A stretch of DNA of 64,000 bases from an uncultured Planctomycetales bacterium (lineage in GTDB: Bacteria; Planctomycetota; Planctomycetia; Pirellulales; Thermoguttaceae), in contig CALARR010000213.1 in the NCBI GenBank assembly GCA_937889015.1, forward strand, positions 6,171 to 70,170, written 5' to 3'. The number at the start of each line of letters is the position of its first letter. The first letter of the stretch is position 1. Of this stretch, positions 26,368-35,465 are shown piece after piece. The position numbers and the translations under genes were made by a program. Below the pieces are notes generated by a model, which saw only the letters and a program-made list of their open reading frames with translations, searched no databases and was not told where the DNA came from.

Positions 26368-27870
26368 ATGGCGCGGCCCGCTCGGTCTGCCGGTTCACGA
26401 TGCCCTCTGGCCAGCTCGGCTGGCGAGCGGTCAGGTTTTACCCTGATCGAACTGCTCACCGCCACGGCTTTGACCTTGCTGCTGATGCTGGCCGTGGTGC
26501 AGATTTTTGCCACGGTCAGCGGCAGCATCAATGACTCGCGCACCACGCTGGAGATGAACGATCGTTTGCGTGCCACGGCCAACCGGTTGCAGCGCGATCT
26601 GATGGGATTGACGGTGACCATGGTTCCGCCGCGTCGCCCCCAGGCCAATGAGGGTTACTTCGAGTATGTCGAAGGACCGATGGCGGGATGGGCCGTTCGA
26701 GGCGGATCGCTAAACTGCAATCTCACAGCGCTCGGTGGCGACCAAAACTACCCGATGACGCCGGTCAACTACTTGGAGACCGACTCCAGCGGCAACCCCC
26801 TGCGCGACATGACGGTCACCGATTGCGATGACATCCTCATGTTCACCACGCGGGATGAAGCCCAGCCCTTCACCGGCAAGAGCACGACTGGGTCGGTCTC
26901 TTCGTCGGTGGCGGAGGTGGCCTGGTTTGTGCGCGGGCGCACCCTGTATCGCCGCTCGCTGATCATTCGACCGACCTTGAGCGTGAATCAGACGTTGTCG
27001 GGATCGTTCTATCTCAACTACGATCTCTCCGCGCGCCCCAACGCCACCCATCCGGGAAACGTCACCCTGAACTCGCTGGGCGACCTGACCAATCGAGAGA
27101 ACCGCTTTGGCCATCCGGCCGCCGCGGCAGGTAGCTTTCCCTTCAGCACGCGCGGTTGGAAGCAGCTTGGGTTGCCGATCCTTTGGGAGTGCCGTGATCA
27201 CTCCCCCGGGCAAGCTCCCAGCAGTCCGAGCCCTCTGGGCAATGTCGACTTCTGGTCGCCCAACCCGGGTCTTCGGCCGCCCACGCCATGGCTTGGCAGT
27301 TCCATTAGCGACAACCAGACCATGCCCACGCTTCCGCGCGCCAATGAGGACGTGATCCTGACCAACGTCATCGGTTTCGACGTGAAGGCCTGGGATCCCG
27401 GTGCGCCGCTGAAGAGCGACAGCAGTGGCCTGGGGGTCGCCCTCGCGCCTGGCGATTTCACGTACTCCTCGGCGTCGAACGTGGTCGGATATGGCGCCTA
27501 TGTGGACTTGGGCTACGATCCGAGTCTCTCTGACAACCCTTCCAGCGGCTGCCCAGCGCCTTGTTTCCACAAGGTGAACTATGATGCCGGGTCCGGTGGG
27601 CCCAGATCGGGGCTCTATCGCACCTACGACACCTGGTCCACCCAGTACGAGTCGGACGGCATTGACCAGTTCGGTGACGGGAACACGGACCAGGGAACCG
27701 ACGGCTTCGACAACAACAGCGACGGCCGCGTCGACGATGCCTCGGAGCAGGAAACCCAGGCGCCCTATCCGGTTCCGCTGCGCGGCATCCGGGTCAAGAT
27801 CCGGACCTTCGATCCGGAAAGCCGTCAGATCCGCGAGACGACCGTCATCCAGGACTTCCTGGTGGAGTGA
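26368..27870 (+). CDS. Prepilin-like protein with type IV N-terminal methylation motif
   Basis: A 500-residue protein. Residues 1-22 form a basic leader, then comes the prepilin peptidase site G-F-T-L-I-E-L-L at 23-30, with Gly23 at position -1 and Glu28 at +5, and a hydrophobic helix to about 50. The rest is a long, Gly/Ser/Asn-rich exported domain. Near the C-terminus there is an acidic repeat-like stretch rich in D-x-N-x-D and D-G-x-x-D, suggestive of calcium-binding loops. It ends with a PulJ/PilW-like I-R-V-K-I-R-T-F-D-P. GAGGAG supports the ATG. It probably forms a minor pseudopilin of a type II secretion or pilus-like machine, but no assembly genes are in the window. Confidence 0.82.
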   Translation: MARPARSAGSRCPLASSAGERSGFTLIELLTATALTLLLMLAVVQIFATVSGSINDSRTTLEMNDRLRATANRLQRDLMGLTVTMVPPRRPQANEGYFEYVEGPMAGWAVRGGSLNCNLTALGGDQNYPMTPVNYLETDSSGNPLRDMTVTDCDDILMFTTRDEAQPFTGKSTTGSVSSSVAEVAWFVRGRTLYRRSLIIRPTLSVNQTLSGSFYLNYDLSARPNATHPGNVTLNSLGDLTNRENRFGHPAAAAGSFPFSTRGWKQLGLPILWECRDHSPGQAPSSPSPLGNVDFWSPNPGLRPPTPWLGSSISDNQTMPTLPRANEDVILTNVIGFDVKAWDPGAPLKSDSSGLGVALAPGDFTYSSASNVVGYGAYVDLGYDPSLSDNPSSGCPAPCFHKVNYDAGSGGPRSGLYRTYDTWSTQYESDGIDQFGDGNTDQGTDGFDNNSDGRVDDASEQETQAPYPVPLRGIRVKIRTFDPESRQIRETTVIQDFLVE

Positions 27871-27883
27871 GAAAGCTGAAAGC

Positions 27884-27987
27884 TATTGGATGTCAGAAAA
27901 GGAATGTCGCATCTGTCGGGCCCGTTGCCCAGAAAAGCCGGCCTTCCGATGGTCGGCCTCACGGCATTACTTACCTGAGACGCAATA
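27884..27987 (+). mobile_element. 104-bp MITE-like element, copy 1
   Basis: It begins TATTGGATGTCAG and ends CTGAGACGCAATA. The outer 26 bp of each end are imperfect inverted repeats, matching at 19 of 26 positions. Identical-length copies occur at 29135-29238 and 60287-60390, in the same orientation. TA at both outermost ends could be a target duplication. The 11-mer AGCTGAAAGCT lies on both sides (27874-27884 and 27990-28000), perhaps a repeat already present at the site. The element sits between the prepilin stop and the wecB stop (convergent genes). Confidence 0.85.
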
Positions 27988-28012
27988 ATAGCTGAAAGCT
28001 GACTGCTACCCG

Positions 28013-29134
28013 CTACTGCAGCATCCACTCCACGATCCGCTGCGCGGCCTGTCCATCCCCGTAGGGATTCTGCTGGAGTTGGGCCCTGGCGTAGGCCTGC
28101 GGATCGCTGAGCAATCGCGTGGTCTGATCTACGATCGCCGCAGTGGAGGTGCCCACCAGAAAGGCCCCGCCGGCCTCCACCACCTCGGGCCGTTCTGTGT
28201 GCTCGCGGAGCACGACCAGCGGTTTGCCCAGCGTGGGCGCCTCTTCCTGCACCCCGCCCGAGTCGGTCAAGACGATCGTCGCCCGATCCAGCAGCCAAAC
28301 GAATTCCGGGTACACGGCCGGCGCGGTGAGATGGATGTTGGCCTTTCCCTCCAGGATTCGCCGCACGGGCCCTTGCACCTGGGGATTGAGGTGCAAGGGG
28401 TAGACGAACTGGCACTCGGGAAACCGCACGGCCAACTCGCCGATCGCCGCGCAGATCTGCTCTAGCCCCGGCCCGAAGCTCTCGCGGCGGTGTGCGGTGA
28501 CGAGCACCATGCGCCTGGAGCCCAGAGCTGCATAGCGTTCCACCCATGGACCCGGTTGTCGCCGCACGCGCTGGAGCGTCCAGAGCAGGGCGTCGACCAC
28601 CGTGTTGCCGGTGACGCGAATCTGATTGCGGTCGACCCCTTCGGCCTCCAGGGCGGCGGCGGCGCGAGGTGTGGGCGCGCAGTGCTTGCAGGCGATCATG
28701 CCGGCGATGCGGCGGTTGAGTTCCTCGGGCCAGGGGGCCGACAGGTGTCCGGTGCGCAGCCCGGCCTCCACGTGCATCAGCGGAATGTGGTGATAGAAGG
28801 CCGCCAGGGCGGCCGACATCACGCTTGTCGTGTCGCCCTGGACCACGACCAGGTCGGGGGCCACGCGAGACAGAAGGGCGTCGAAGGCCACCAGGGCGCG
28901 GCCCGTGAGGTCCGCCAGGCTCTGTCCCGGACGCATCAGGTCCAACTGCTCGTGGACCGGGAGTTGGAAGTGTTCCAGCACGCCGGCCAGGAGTTCCCGG
29001 TGCTGCCCAGTCAGGCAGACCACCGGCTCGACGCGACCGGCCCGACGCAAGCACTCGTGGACCACCGGCGCAAGCTTGATCGCTTCGGGTCGGGTGCCGA
29101 CGATCAGCAGCGCGCGCAAAGAAGGTGGCGCCAT
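28013..29134 (-). CDS. wecB: UDP-N-acetylglucosamine 2-epimerase (non-hydrolysing)
   Basis: A 373-residue GT-B-fold enzyme that interconverts UDP-GlcNAc and UDP-ManNAc for surface polysaccharide synthesis. The N-terminal V-G-T-R-P-E-A-I-K is the family signature. It continues with V-Q-G-D-T-T-S-V, H-V-E-A-G-L-R-T, V-T-G-N-T-V-V-D, T-A-H-R-R-E-S, L-T-D-S-G-G-V-Q-E-E and L-R-E-H-T-E-R-P-E. It is intact. The ATG at 29134 is the first base after a 104-bp repeat element, and no Shine-Dalgarno sequence is seen in that element's end. A second copy lies 25 bp after the stop. The gene may be read through from the DUF1559 gene at 30254. Confidence 0.95.
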   Translation of the reverse strand: MAPPSLRALLIVGTRPEAIKLAPVVHECLRRAGRVEPVVCLTGQHRELLAGVLEHFQLPVHEQLDLMRPGQSLADLTGRALVAFDALLSRVAPDLVVVQGDTTSVMSAALAAFYHHIPLMHVEAGLRTGHLSAPWPEELNRRIAGMIACKHCAPTPRAAAALEAEGVDRNQIRVTGNTVVDALLWTLQRVRRQPGPWVERYAALGSRRMVLVTAHRRESFGPGLEQICAAIGELAVRFPECQFVYPLHLNPQVQGPVRRILEGKANIHLTAPAVYPEFVWLLDRATIVLTDSGGVQEEAPTLGKPLVVLREHTERPEVVEAGGAFLVGTSTAAIVDQTTRLLSDPQAYARAQLQQNPYGDGQAAQRIVEWMLQ

Positions 29135-29238
29135 TATTGATGCTCAGAAAAGGAATGTCGTAGCCGTCGGGCCCGTTGCCCGGGAAAGCCGGCCTCCCGA
29201 TGGTCGGCCTCACGGCATTACTTGCCTGAGACGCAGTA
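29135..29238 (+). mobile_element. 104-bp MITE-like element, copy 2
   Basis: It begins TATTGATGCTCAG and ends CTGAGACGCAGTA, and is the same length and orientation as the copies at 27884 and 60287. It fills almost all the space between the wecB start codon (its left edge touches the ATG at 29134) and the stop codon of the DUF1559 gene (29244). It therefore forms nearly the entire wecB leader. Confidence 0.85.
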
Positions 29239-29243
29239 GGGCA

Positions 29244-30254
29244 TCAATAGTCGGCTTCGGTGAGCAGCCAGGAGTAGAAGGCCGCGTTGAGGTTTGGCGT
29301 AGCGTTCCGCGGCGTTCGAGCATTCCTGCCGTCGGGCGTCATCAGCAACTGGTACACAACGTAGTCGATACTCTCGGAGAGGAACTTGAGGTGTCCGTCA
29401 CAGAAGACTGCGTTCACCCCGCCGGGATGGTTACTGGAAGGCCGAGCATACGTATAGCTGGTGCTGACCAGTCCAGTCGCACTCAGCATGAAGTCCCGAT
29501 TGGAATTGATCCGATAGCCCGCGTTCGCATTGCTGATCGTTGGATTGACGTCGTTGCGCCAGATGAAACCGAGAGTCGTCTCGGCGATCAACTGGACTTC
29601 AGACGTGGCGCCACTCAACGGCGCGCACCACAAGCCGGCCTGGATGTTCTCGGAGAACATGAGGGTCTGCTGCAGGCCGTCCTTGACGTCGCCCGTGGTC
29701 ATGCGAACCTGAAGGTAGCAGTTGTTGGTGGCGCCAGAAATAAAAGCGGGATCGTAGAGGCTGTGGAAGACCCCGTTGGCCGGCCAGTCCGGAGGACGCG
29801 CAGTGGACGCCACGGCGGAAGTACGGTTGTCCTGATACCCACAGTTGGCCACATAGCTAATTGAAAGGGTCTCAGCCGAAGTGTCGCCTGGGCAGCGATA
29901 CTGATCGATGGGCACCTCGGTGCGGTTGCCCGCACGCCAGTGCCCCCACAAGTCCCCACGGCCGACATACGGCAGCATGACGACGGGCCAACCGTAAGCC
30001 GACATCATATTGTTGCCAGCCGCCACCGGATTGTACTCCACGTACCCCGGATAGCGACGCTTCTGCGTCTCGTGGACCGCGGCGGCCTTGGCCAACTGGC
30101 TCAGATTGTTCTGGCACCGAATGTTGTTCGCCCGATCTTTGATCACCGATATGGCTGGAAACAGCATTGCCATCATCATGCCAACGATGGTGATGACGAC
30201 CAGCAGTTCGACCAAGGTAAAGCCGCGACGGGCTCGTACAACGAGGGTGTTCAT
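29244..30254 (-). CDS. DUF1559 prepilin-type protein
   Basis: A 336-residue exported protein of the planctomycete DUF1559 family. The prepilin motif R-G-F-T-L-V-E-L-L-V-V-I-T lies at about 10-22, followed by the membrane helix. A Cys-containing region (C-Q-N-N-L-S-Q-L-A-K-A) comes next, which matches the conserved pseudopilin-like N-terminus. The C-terminal signature is N-H-P-G-G-V-N-A-V-F-C-D-G-H. The start is the ATG at 30254 with GGAAGGAG upstream. The family is greatly expanded in planctomycetes and probably forms surface fibres or parts of secretion systems; no specific role can be given. Confidence 0.9.
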   Translation of the reverse strand: MNTLVVRARRGFTLVELLVVITIVGMMMAMLFPAISVIKDRANNIRCQNNLSQLAKAAAVHETQKRRYPGYVEYNPVAAGNNMMSAYGWPVVMLPYVGRGDLWGHWRAGNRTEVPIDQYRCPGDTSAETLSISYVANCGYQDNRTSAVASTARPPDWPANGVFHSLYDPAFISGATNNCYLQVRMTTGDVKDGLQQTLMFSENIQAGLWCAPLSGATSEVQLIAETTLGFIWRNDVNPTISNANAGYRINSNRDFMLSATGLVSTSYTYARPSSNHPGGVNAVFCDGHLKFLSESIDYVVYQLLMTPDGRNARTPRNATPNLNAAFYSWLLTEADY

Positions 30255-30743
30255 CCTGTGCTCCTTCCGGCCGCGGGGCAAGCGGCGGGCCTTGCTTCTC
30301 GCCCTCCCCAAGGGGTCCTACGACTATTCTCTCAAATGTGGTCAAAAAACTCCAGTGATTTTGGCGAGGGAAAGCCTGCGGAATGGCATCGCTCTAGTTC
30401 GGCGGGGGGGCTGGCTATGTCTGGCGACAAGGAACCTGCCAACGATACGACGGAGAGCAACCGCCTGCGAGGAAGAGAAAGATCGCAGAGGAAACAGATA
30501 GAGATGGTGGTGAGCGGAAGTTGGCAATTTCCGTTCACAGCGCGTTCCGTGTTCTCCTGTCTTCCCTTCTTAACCCCTCTTGCACGGCAGTTTGTCTTGT
30601 TGACCGGTCGTGGAGCAGGACGGTCCACCGAGGGTCGCCCAGACCGCCTATTTGAGCAGCAATGTACTGGAATAATTGGCCGTCTTTTGCGACAATAAGA
30701 TAAGGGCAAGGGACCGCGCGGGCTAGACCGAGGGAGAATCGCC
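30255..30743. other. Divergent intergenic region between two DUF1559 genes
   Basis: It is relatively AT-rich for this chromosome and must contain promoters for the two divergently transcribed DUF1559 genes. I see no consensus promoter or hairpin strong enough to annotate, and no supported small gene. Confidence 0.5.
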
Positions 30744-31811
30744 ATGATCCGTGGCAACCGCAACGCATTCACGCTCGTCGAATTGTTGGTGGTGATCACC
30801 ATCATCGGCATGTTGACGGCCATGATCTTTCCGGCTGTCAATATGGCGCGTGAGGCGGCACGCCGCATGATCTGTTCGAGCAACCAGAAGCAGGTGGCAA
30901 CGGCCTTGCTGAACTACGAGAGCCAGCGCGGCCAGTTCCCCGGCTATGTGAATCGGGTGGGCAACAGCCAGGACAACTGGATGGAAGCCAGTTGGGTGGT
31001 GATGTTGCAGCCTTTTCTGGACCGCAACGACCTGTGGCAGATCTGGTCGCGAGGCTGGGATAACGGCAACACGACCCTGCTGAACAGCCGTTGCCGGTCT
31101 ATGAGCATCCTGGTGTGCCCCAGCGATCCGCCTGACGGGCAGCTCAACACGGACACGCCAACCAACTATGCGGTCAACGGCGGCAAGGATGGCAGGGACA
31201 ACAACGTCGCGGGCACGAATCCGTTGAGCTACGGCGTATTCCACTGCAACGGTTTGTACAGCGGCGGTGGAGCCATGGAGAAGTTCGATGAGGCGCGTAG
31301 TACTCTGGACTATATCAGTACCCACGACGGTGCGGCCTACACGATTCTGTTTGGTGAGAATGTCGCCAATCGTACCTGGGCCGACATGACCAACCGGACT
31401 TACACCGCGGCGACGAAGAATACGAGCACAGGGGTGATTACCCGCTCTCACTCCACGAGCACTGGCCAGAGCACCTGGACCCATGAACGTCTGGTGACCC
31501 TGAACTACAATTGGACCGCAGGATCCGAGACAACCGTGCCCAGTGCCACCACGTTCGTCTGGAACAAGATCAACGGCGATCGCCTGTATCTCTCGGTACT
31601 CAACGCCGGGCAGCGTATCCGATCACCGTCCTCATTCCATCCGGGAGGGGCAGTGGTCAGCTTCTGCGATGGACACCAACAGTTCATCAAGGATTCGATC
31701 AGCAGCAACACTTACTGGCACCTGATGACCCCGTACGGTGCGGGCGCGTGGCGCAGCACCACCACCAAGTACGGTCCAGACGGCGTCTTCTCCGACTCCG
31801 ATATCGATTGA
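30744..31811 (+). CDS. DUF1559 prepilin-type protein
   Basis: A 355-residue member of the same family as the gene at 29244, transcribed in the opposite direction. It begins R-N-A-F-T-L-V-E-L-L-V-V-I-T-I-I, the prepilin cleavage and helix region with Ala in place of the usual Gly at -1. That region is followed by N-M-A-R-E-A-A-R-R and C-S-S-N-Q-K-Q. It ends with the signature H-P-G-G-A-V-V-S-F-C-D-G-H. The middle contains a Thr/Ser-rich insert of about 40 residues. GGGAG supports the ATG. The Ala at -1 is tolerated by some prepilin peptidases. A short GGCCAGA/TCTGGCC palindrome lies near 31900. Confidence 0.88.
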   Translation: MIRGNRNAFTLVELLVVITIIGMLTAMIFPAVNMAREAARRMICSSNQKQVATALLNYESQRGQFPGYVNRVGNSQDNWMEASWVVMLQPFLDRNDLWQIWSRGWDNGNTTLLNSRCRSMSILVCPSDPPDGQLNTDTPTNYAVNGGKDGRDNNVAGTNPLSYGVFHCNGLYSGGGAMEKFDEARSTLDYISTHDGAAYTILFGENVANRTWADMTNRTYTAATKNTSTGVITRSHSTSTGQSTWTHERLVTLNYNWTAGSETTVPSATTFVWNKINGDRLYLSVLNAGQRIRSPSSFHPGGAVVSFCDGHQQFIKDSISSNTYWHLMTPYGAGAWRSTTTKYGPDGVFSDSDID

Positions 31812-31952
31812 TCGCCAAGCTCTCTGGCTGCTCCAGGGTGCGGCGGGCTGGAGGAGAGGCACCGGATGGCCCAATCGTTTGGAAGATTGATTGAAGACCG
31901 GCCAGAATCTGGCCTCCTTAAAGCCCCTAATATGTGAAGGTGCCTGTTGCCC

Positions 31953-33305
31953 ATGAGCCCGGCGTTGCTCTGCTGCTTGCTGGCCGCCGGGATCTCTGCG
32001 GCTGGCGCTGCTTCAGGTCCGGCGGCCAACAGTGGCGCGTCCAGTCCGGACTGGTTGATTCGGGCCAGCACCTATCGGTCGAAGTACTACAACATCACGA
32101 CCGACTTTACGCCGGAAGACGCGAAGCGTATGGCCGAGCACGTGGATTCGACCTTCGAGTCGTATCTGCGGCTTTTTTCGAAGCTTCCGGTGCGTGTGCA
32201 GCGACCAGCCGCGCTGGATCTCTATCTGTTCGTCACCGAGGACGACTATCACAAGGTCCTTAAGGCGCGTTTTGGCGACGAAGGACTTGGTTCCTGGGGC
32301 ACGTGCATCAGCTCCGGCAACCGCATCTGGCTGGTGGGCTGGCGCGGCGAGTATACGCTGGAGCAGATGAAGCCGCTGCTGCAGCACGAGGGTTTTCACC
32401 AATTGGCTCGGCACTTGTTCGGCGACCTGCCGGTCTGGGCCAACGAAGGCCTGGCCGAACTGTTCGAGCGCGGAATCATGATCGACGGCCAACTCGTGCT
32501 GGGCGAAGTGACGCCCGCGACGCGCCAGCGCCTGCTGGAGGCCATCGCCCAGCAAAAGACTCTGCCCCTGGACCAGTTCTTCAAGGTCGACCACCAGCAA
32601 TGGCTGCGCAGCGTGCACACGAGTGACGCGGGGGCACTGTACTTGCAGGCCTGGAGTCTGGTGCATTTCCTGATTTTCGCTGATCAGGGCAAGTACGAGG
32701 CGGGCTTCCTCAAGTTCCTGGTGCAACTCAACCGGGGCATGGATTGGCGTCAGGCTTTCGTTGCTTCGTTCGGCATGCCGGACTTCAAGGCCCTGGAAAC
32801 CAAGTGGCTGGACTACGCGCGCACCACTCCACCGGCCGACTATCGGGAGACGGTTCGCCGGCTGAAGTTCCTTTCGGCCGGGCTGGCCGAGTTGCACAAG
32901 CAGGGCCGCCGGCCGACGAGCCTGGATGAGTTGCGCGAGCAATTGCAGGAAATCAACTTCGAGTGCCAGCCAGACCTCTTCGGCCAGGCGCGGAAGCTGT
33001 CGGCCGCGGATCGACGGATGTTCGAAGTGCCGTTTGCCGAGGGCGTGGAAGCACGCAAATTCACCCTGGTCGAATCGCGTTCCGGCCCCAGCGCCAAGCC
33101 GCCGCCCTACAACATCGCGGTCGGCGGCCTGGAACCCCAGGCGTTTGCCGCCCAGTGGACCCGCCGGGGGCGCGAAACCAGCTATGCTATCACGGTTTCG
33201 CCCGCCGGCCAGCAGAAGACCAAACCGGGCTCGGCCGCGGCCAAGACGGCGGCCGGTTCCAGCGCCAAGCCTTCGGTTTCCTCGGCGCGGGAGCGCGGAC
33301 GGTAG
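31953..33305 (+). CDS. DUF1570 peptidase-like exported protein
   Basis: A 450-residue protein. A signal peptide covers about 1-20. The DUF1570 (peptidase MA-like) core begins around S-K-Y-Y-N-I-T-T-D. The zinc-type motif H-E-G-F-H is at 145-149, followed by P-V-W-A-N-E-G-L-A-E-L-F-E, whose Glu is a likely third ligand. A C-terminal linker and a Pro/Ala/Lys-rich tail follow. Enzymatic activity has not been shown for the family as far as I know. I chose the ATG at 31953 rather than the in-frame TTG 6 nt earlier. It follows the DUF1559 gene by 141 bp. Confidence 0.82.
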   Translation: MSPALLCCLLAAGISAAGAASGPAANSGASSPDWLIRASTYRSKYYNITTDFTPEDAKRMAEHVDSTFESYLRLFSKLPVRVQRPAALDLYLFVTEDDYHKVLKARFGDEGLGSWGTCISSGNRIWLVGWRGEYTLEQMKPLLQHEGFHQLARHLFGDLPVWANEGLAELFERGIMIDGQLVLGEVTPATRQRLLEAIAQQKTLPLDQFFKVDHQQWLRSVHTSDAGALYLQAWSLVHFLIFADQGKYEAGFLKFLVQLNRGMDWRQAFVASFGMPDFKALETKWLDYARTTPPADYRETVRRLKFLSAGLAELHKQGRRPTSLDELREQLQEINFECQPDLFGQARKLSAADRRMFEVPFAEGVEARKFTLVESRSGPSAKPPPYNIAVGGLEPQAFAAQWTRRGRETSYAITVSPAGQQKTKPGSAAAKTAAGSSAKPSVSSARERGR

Positions 33306-33442
33306 CCCTCCCCCTGCCGCCCGTCGGGTTCCAACGCCATCCGCTCGCGTTGCGGCACTTTCTTGCACCCGGACTCGCCGTACCGTACACTCGTGACCAG
33401 CGCGTATTCTGCTTCGTCCCCGCTATTCCTTGAGGTGCAACG

Positions 33443-34453
33443 ATGAGCACGCTATTGCCGACTCGGATCCTGGCCGTCCTGGCCGTCGTTTTGGGAGTCT
33501 CGGCCTCCGCCCGGGCGGAGGATTCGTGGGTCGTGATGCAGGGCCAGGCTGGCCTGGGGCAGGGCAAACACATTGTCTTCGTGACCGGTGACGAAGAGTA
33601 TCGCTCTGAGGAATCGTTGCCCCAGTTGGCCAAGATCCTGGCGCGCCATCACGGTTTCAAGTGCACCGTGCTGTTTGCCATCAACAAGGAGTCCGGGCTG
33701 ATCGATCCGATGACCTTGGACAACATTCCGGGGCTGGAGAAGCTGGCCACGGCCGACCTGATGGTGATGCTGATGCGATTCCGCGAACTGCCCGACGAGC
33801 AGATGAAGCACTTCATTGACTACGTGAACTCGGGCAAGCCGATCGTGGCCCTGCGCACCTCGACGCACGCCTTCGCCTACAAGAGAAACCTGGCCAGCCC
33901 GTACGCCAAGTATAGTTGGAAGGATGCCAACTTCGCCGGCGGCTTCGGTCGGCAGGTGCTGGGCGAAACCTGGGTCAACCACTATGGCAAGCACAACAAA
34001 GAAAGCACTCGCGGTGTGGCAGCCGCCGGCATGGAGAAGCATCCGATTCTGCGCGGGACAGAAGACATTTGGGGCCCCAGCGACGTCTATGGTCTGACGA
34101 CATTGTGCGGTGATTGCCAACCGCTGGTCATGGGCCAGGTGCTCGTGGGCATGGAGCCCACTGACCAACCCAACCCCGACAAGCCGGCCCTGCCCGTGGC
34201 CTGGATCAAGACCTACAAGGGCGAGCAAGGCAAGACCGCGCGGGTTTTCACCACGACGATGGGCCACGCCCACGATCTGAAGAGCGAAGGCTTGCGCCGA
34301 TTGCTGGTCAACGCCTGCTACTGGGGGCTGGGCATGGAAGACAAGATTCCGGCTCGGGCCAACGTGGAGTTGGTCGGAACCTACGACCCCTTGCCTATCG
34401 GTTACGGCAAGTACCGGCAAGGCGTGAAGCCCGCGGACCACAAGCTGCCCTAG
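33443..34453 (+). CDS. Exported ThuA-domain protein
   Basis: A 336-residue protein with a Sec signal peptide (about 1-25, ending A-R-A) and a ThuA-like class I glutamine amidotransferase fold. Typical blocks are V-F-V-T-G-D-E-E-Y-R near the start, then P-I-V-A-L-R-T-S-T-H-A-F and W-V-N-H-Y-G. T-T-M-G-H-A-H-D and L-L-V-N-A-C-Y-W-G-L-G are near the end. ThuA proteins are linked to trehalose and other sugar use, often beside Gfo/Idh genes, but their reaction is not settled. GAGG supports the ATG. The PHP-like gene starts 8 nt after its stop, so the two form an operon. Confidence 0.88.
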   Translation: MSTLLPTRILAVLAVVLGVSASARAEDSWVVMQGQAGLGQGKHIVFVTGDEEYRSEESLPQLAKILARHHGFKCTVLFAINKESGLIDPMTLDNIPGLEKLATADLMVMLMRFRELPDEQMKHFIDYVNSGKPIVALRTSTHAFAYKRNLASPYAKYSWKDANFAGGFGRQVLGETWVNHYGKHNKESTRGVAAAGMEKHPILRGTEDIWGPSDVYGLTTLCGDCQPLVMGQVLVGMEPTDQPNPDKPALPVAWIKTYKGEQGKTARVFTTTMGHAHDLKSEGLRRLLVNACYWGLGMEDKIPARANVELVGTYDPLPIGYGKYRQGVKPADHKLP

Positions 34454-34461
34454 GAGTGACC

Positions 34462-35376
34462 ATGCAGACGCTGAACTTGGCGAAGGACCTGGCGCTGGTT
34501 TGCGGTCGGCCCCTTTCCCGGCGGCAGTTTGTGGGGGCGTGTGCGGCCGGGCTGGCCGCGGCGAGCGTGCACGCGGTGGCGGGGGAGCTCGAGCCGCAAC
34601 ACTTACCGCCGGGCCTCGATGTGCCGCTGGTCGATCTGCACGTGCATCGCGACAACAGCACGCCCGAGAAGATCCTGGAGATCGCACGCCAGCGCGGCGT
34701 GCGCTTCGGGCTGGTCGAACACGCCGGAACCCCCGAAAACCAGTATCCCGTGGTGCTCAGCAACGACGCCCAACTGGGCGCGTGGCTGAAGTTGTGGGAA
34801 CGGCTGCCGGTGTGGCGCGGCGTGCAGGCCGAGTACGACGACTGGACCCGCGGTTTCTCACGCCAAGGGCTGGCCGGGCTCGACTACATCCTCATGGACG
34901 CCATGACCTTCCCCGGCAAGGACGGCCAGCGCGTCAAGCTTTGGGAACCGGACGTCGAGTCGCGCGTCGAGATGTCCGACCACCAGGCTTTCATGGATCG
35001 CTTCGTGGATTGGCACGTAACGATCATCGAGAAGCAACCGATCGACATTCTGGCGAACGTCTCCTGGCTGCCCAAGGCCCTGGTCGGCGACTACGACACC
35101 TATTGGACGCCGGCGCGGATTCGGCGTGTGGTCGAAGCCGCCGTGCGGCGGGGCGTGGCCCTGGAGATCAGTTCCAGCTACCAACTGCCGAAGTTGGAGT
35201 TCCTGCAGATCGCCAAGGCGGCCGGCGCGCGGTTTTCCTTCGGCTCCAACGGCCGCTATCCCAAGATGGGACAACTGCAGTACTGCCTCCAAATGGCCCA
35301 GACGCTCAAACTCACGCGAGCCGATGTCTTCATGCCCGGCGCCGGACCGAAGGCGGTGGAGCGATGGGGCGGATGA
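34462..35376 (+). CDS. Tat-exported PHP-domain-like metal-dependent protein
   Basis: A 304-residue protein. A twin-arginine leader, L-S-R-R-Q-F-V-G, is followed by an Ala-rich hydrophobic core to about 40. The mature part starts with a PHP-type metal motif, D-L-H-V-H at 59-63, and V-E-H-A near 85. It continues with E-Y-D-D-W and ends with S-F-G-S-N-G-R-Y, which suits a PHP phosphoesterase or amidohydrolase-like TIM barrel. AGGAG lies 5 nt before the ATG at 34462; an earlier in-frame GTG at 34456 overlaps that site and is rejected. The coupling to ThuA suggests carbohydrate metabolism outside the cytosol. The precise reaction is unknown. Confidence 0.78.
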   Translation: MQTLNLAKDLALVCGRPLSRRQFVGACAAGLAAASVHAVAGELEPQHLPPGLDVPLVDLHVHRDNSTPEKILEIARQRGVRFGLVEHAGTPENQYPVVLSNDAQLGAWLKLWERLPVWRGVQAEYDDWTRGFSRQGLAGLDYILMDAMTFPGKDGQRVKLWEPDVESRVEMSDHQAFMDRFVDWHVTIIEKQPIDILANVSWLPKALVGDYDTYWTPARIRRVVEAAVRRGVALEISSSYQLPKLEFLQIAKAAGARFSFGSNGRYPKMGQLQYCLQMAQTLKLTRADVFMPGAGPKAVERWGG

Positions 35377-35465
35377 GGGAGGGAGGCCTGAGGGGCCCCA
35401 TTGGGCCTTCGTCGCCGCGGTTGCCGGACAGCGGCTTGGCGCGGCGCCCTATCCTCATCTCTTGG

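Noticed and set aside
27874..28000. 11-bp AGCTGAAAGCT copies as a target-site duplication of the 104-bp element
   Set aside because: The copies are not directly next to the inferred ends, and the other two elements have no such flanking repeats. TA at the ends is the more consistent reading.
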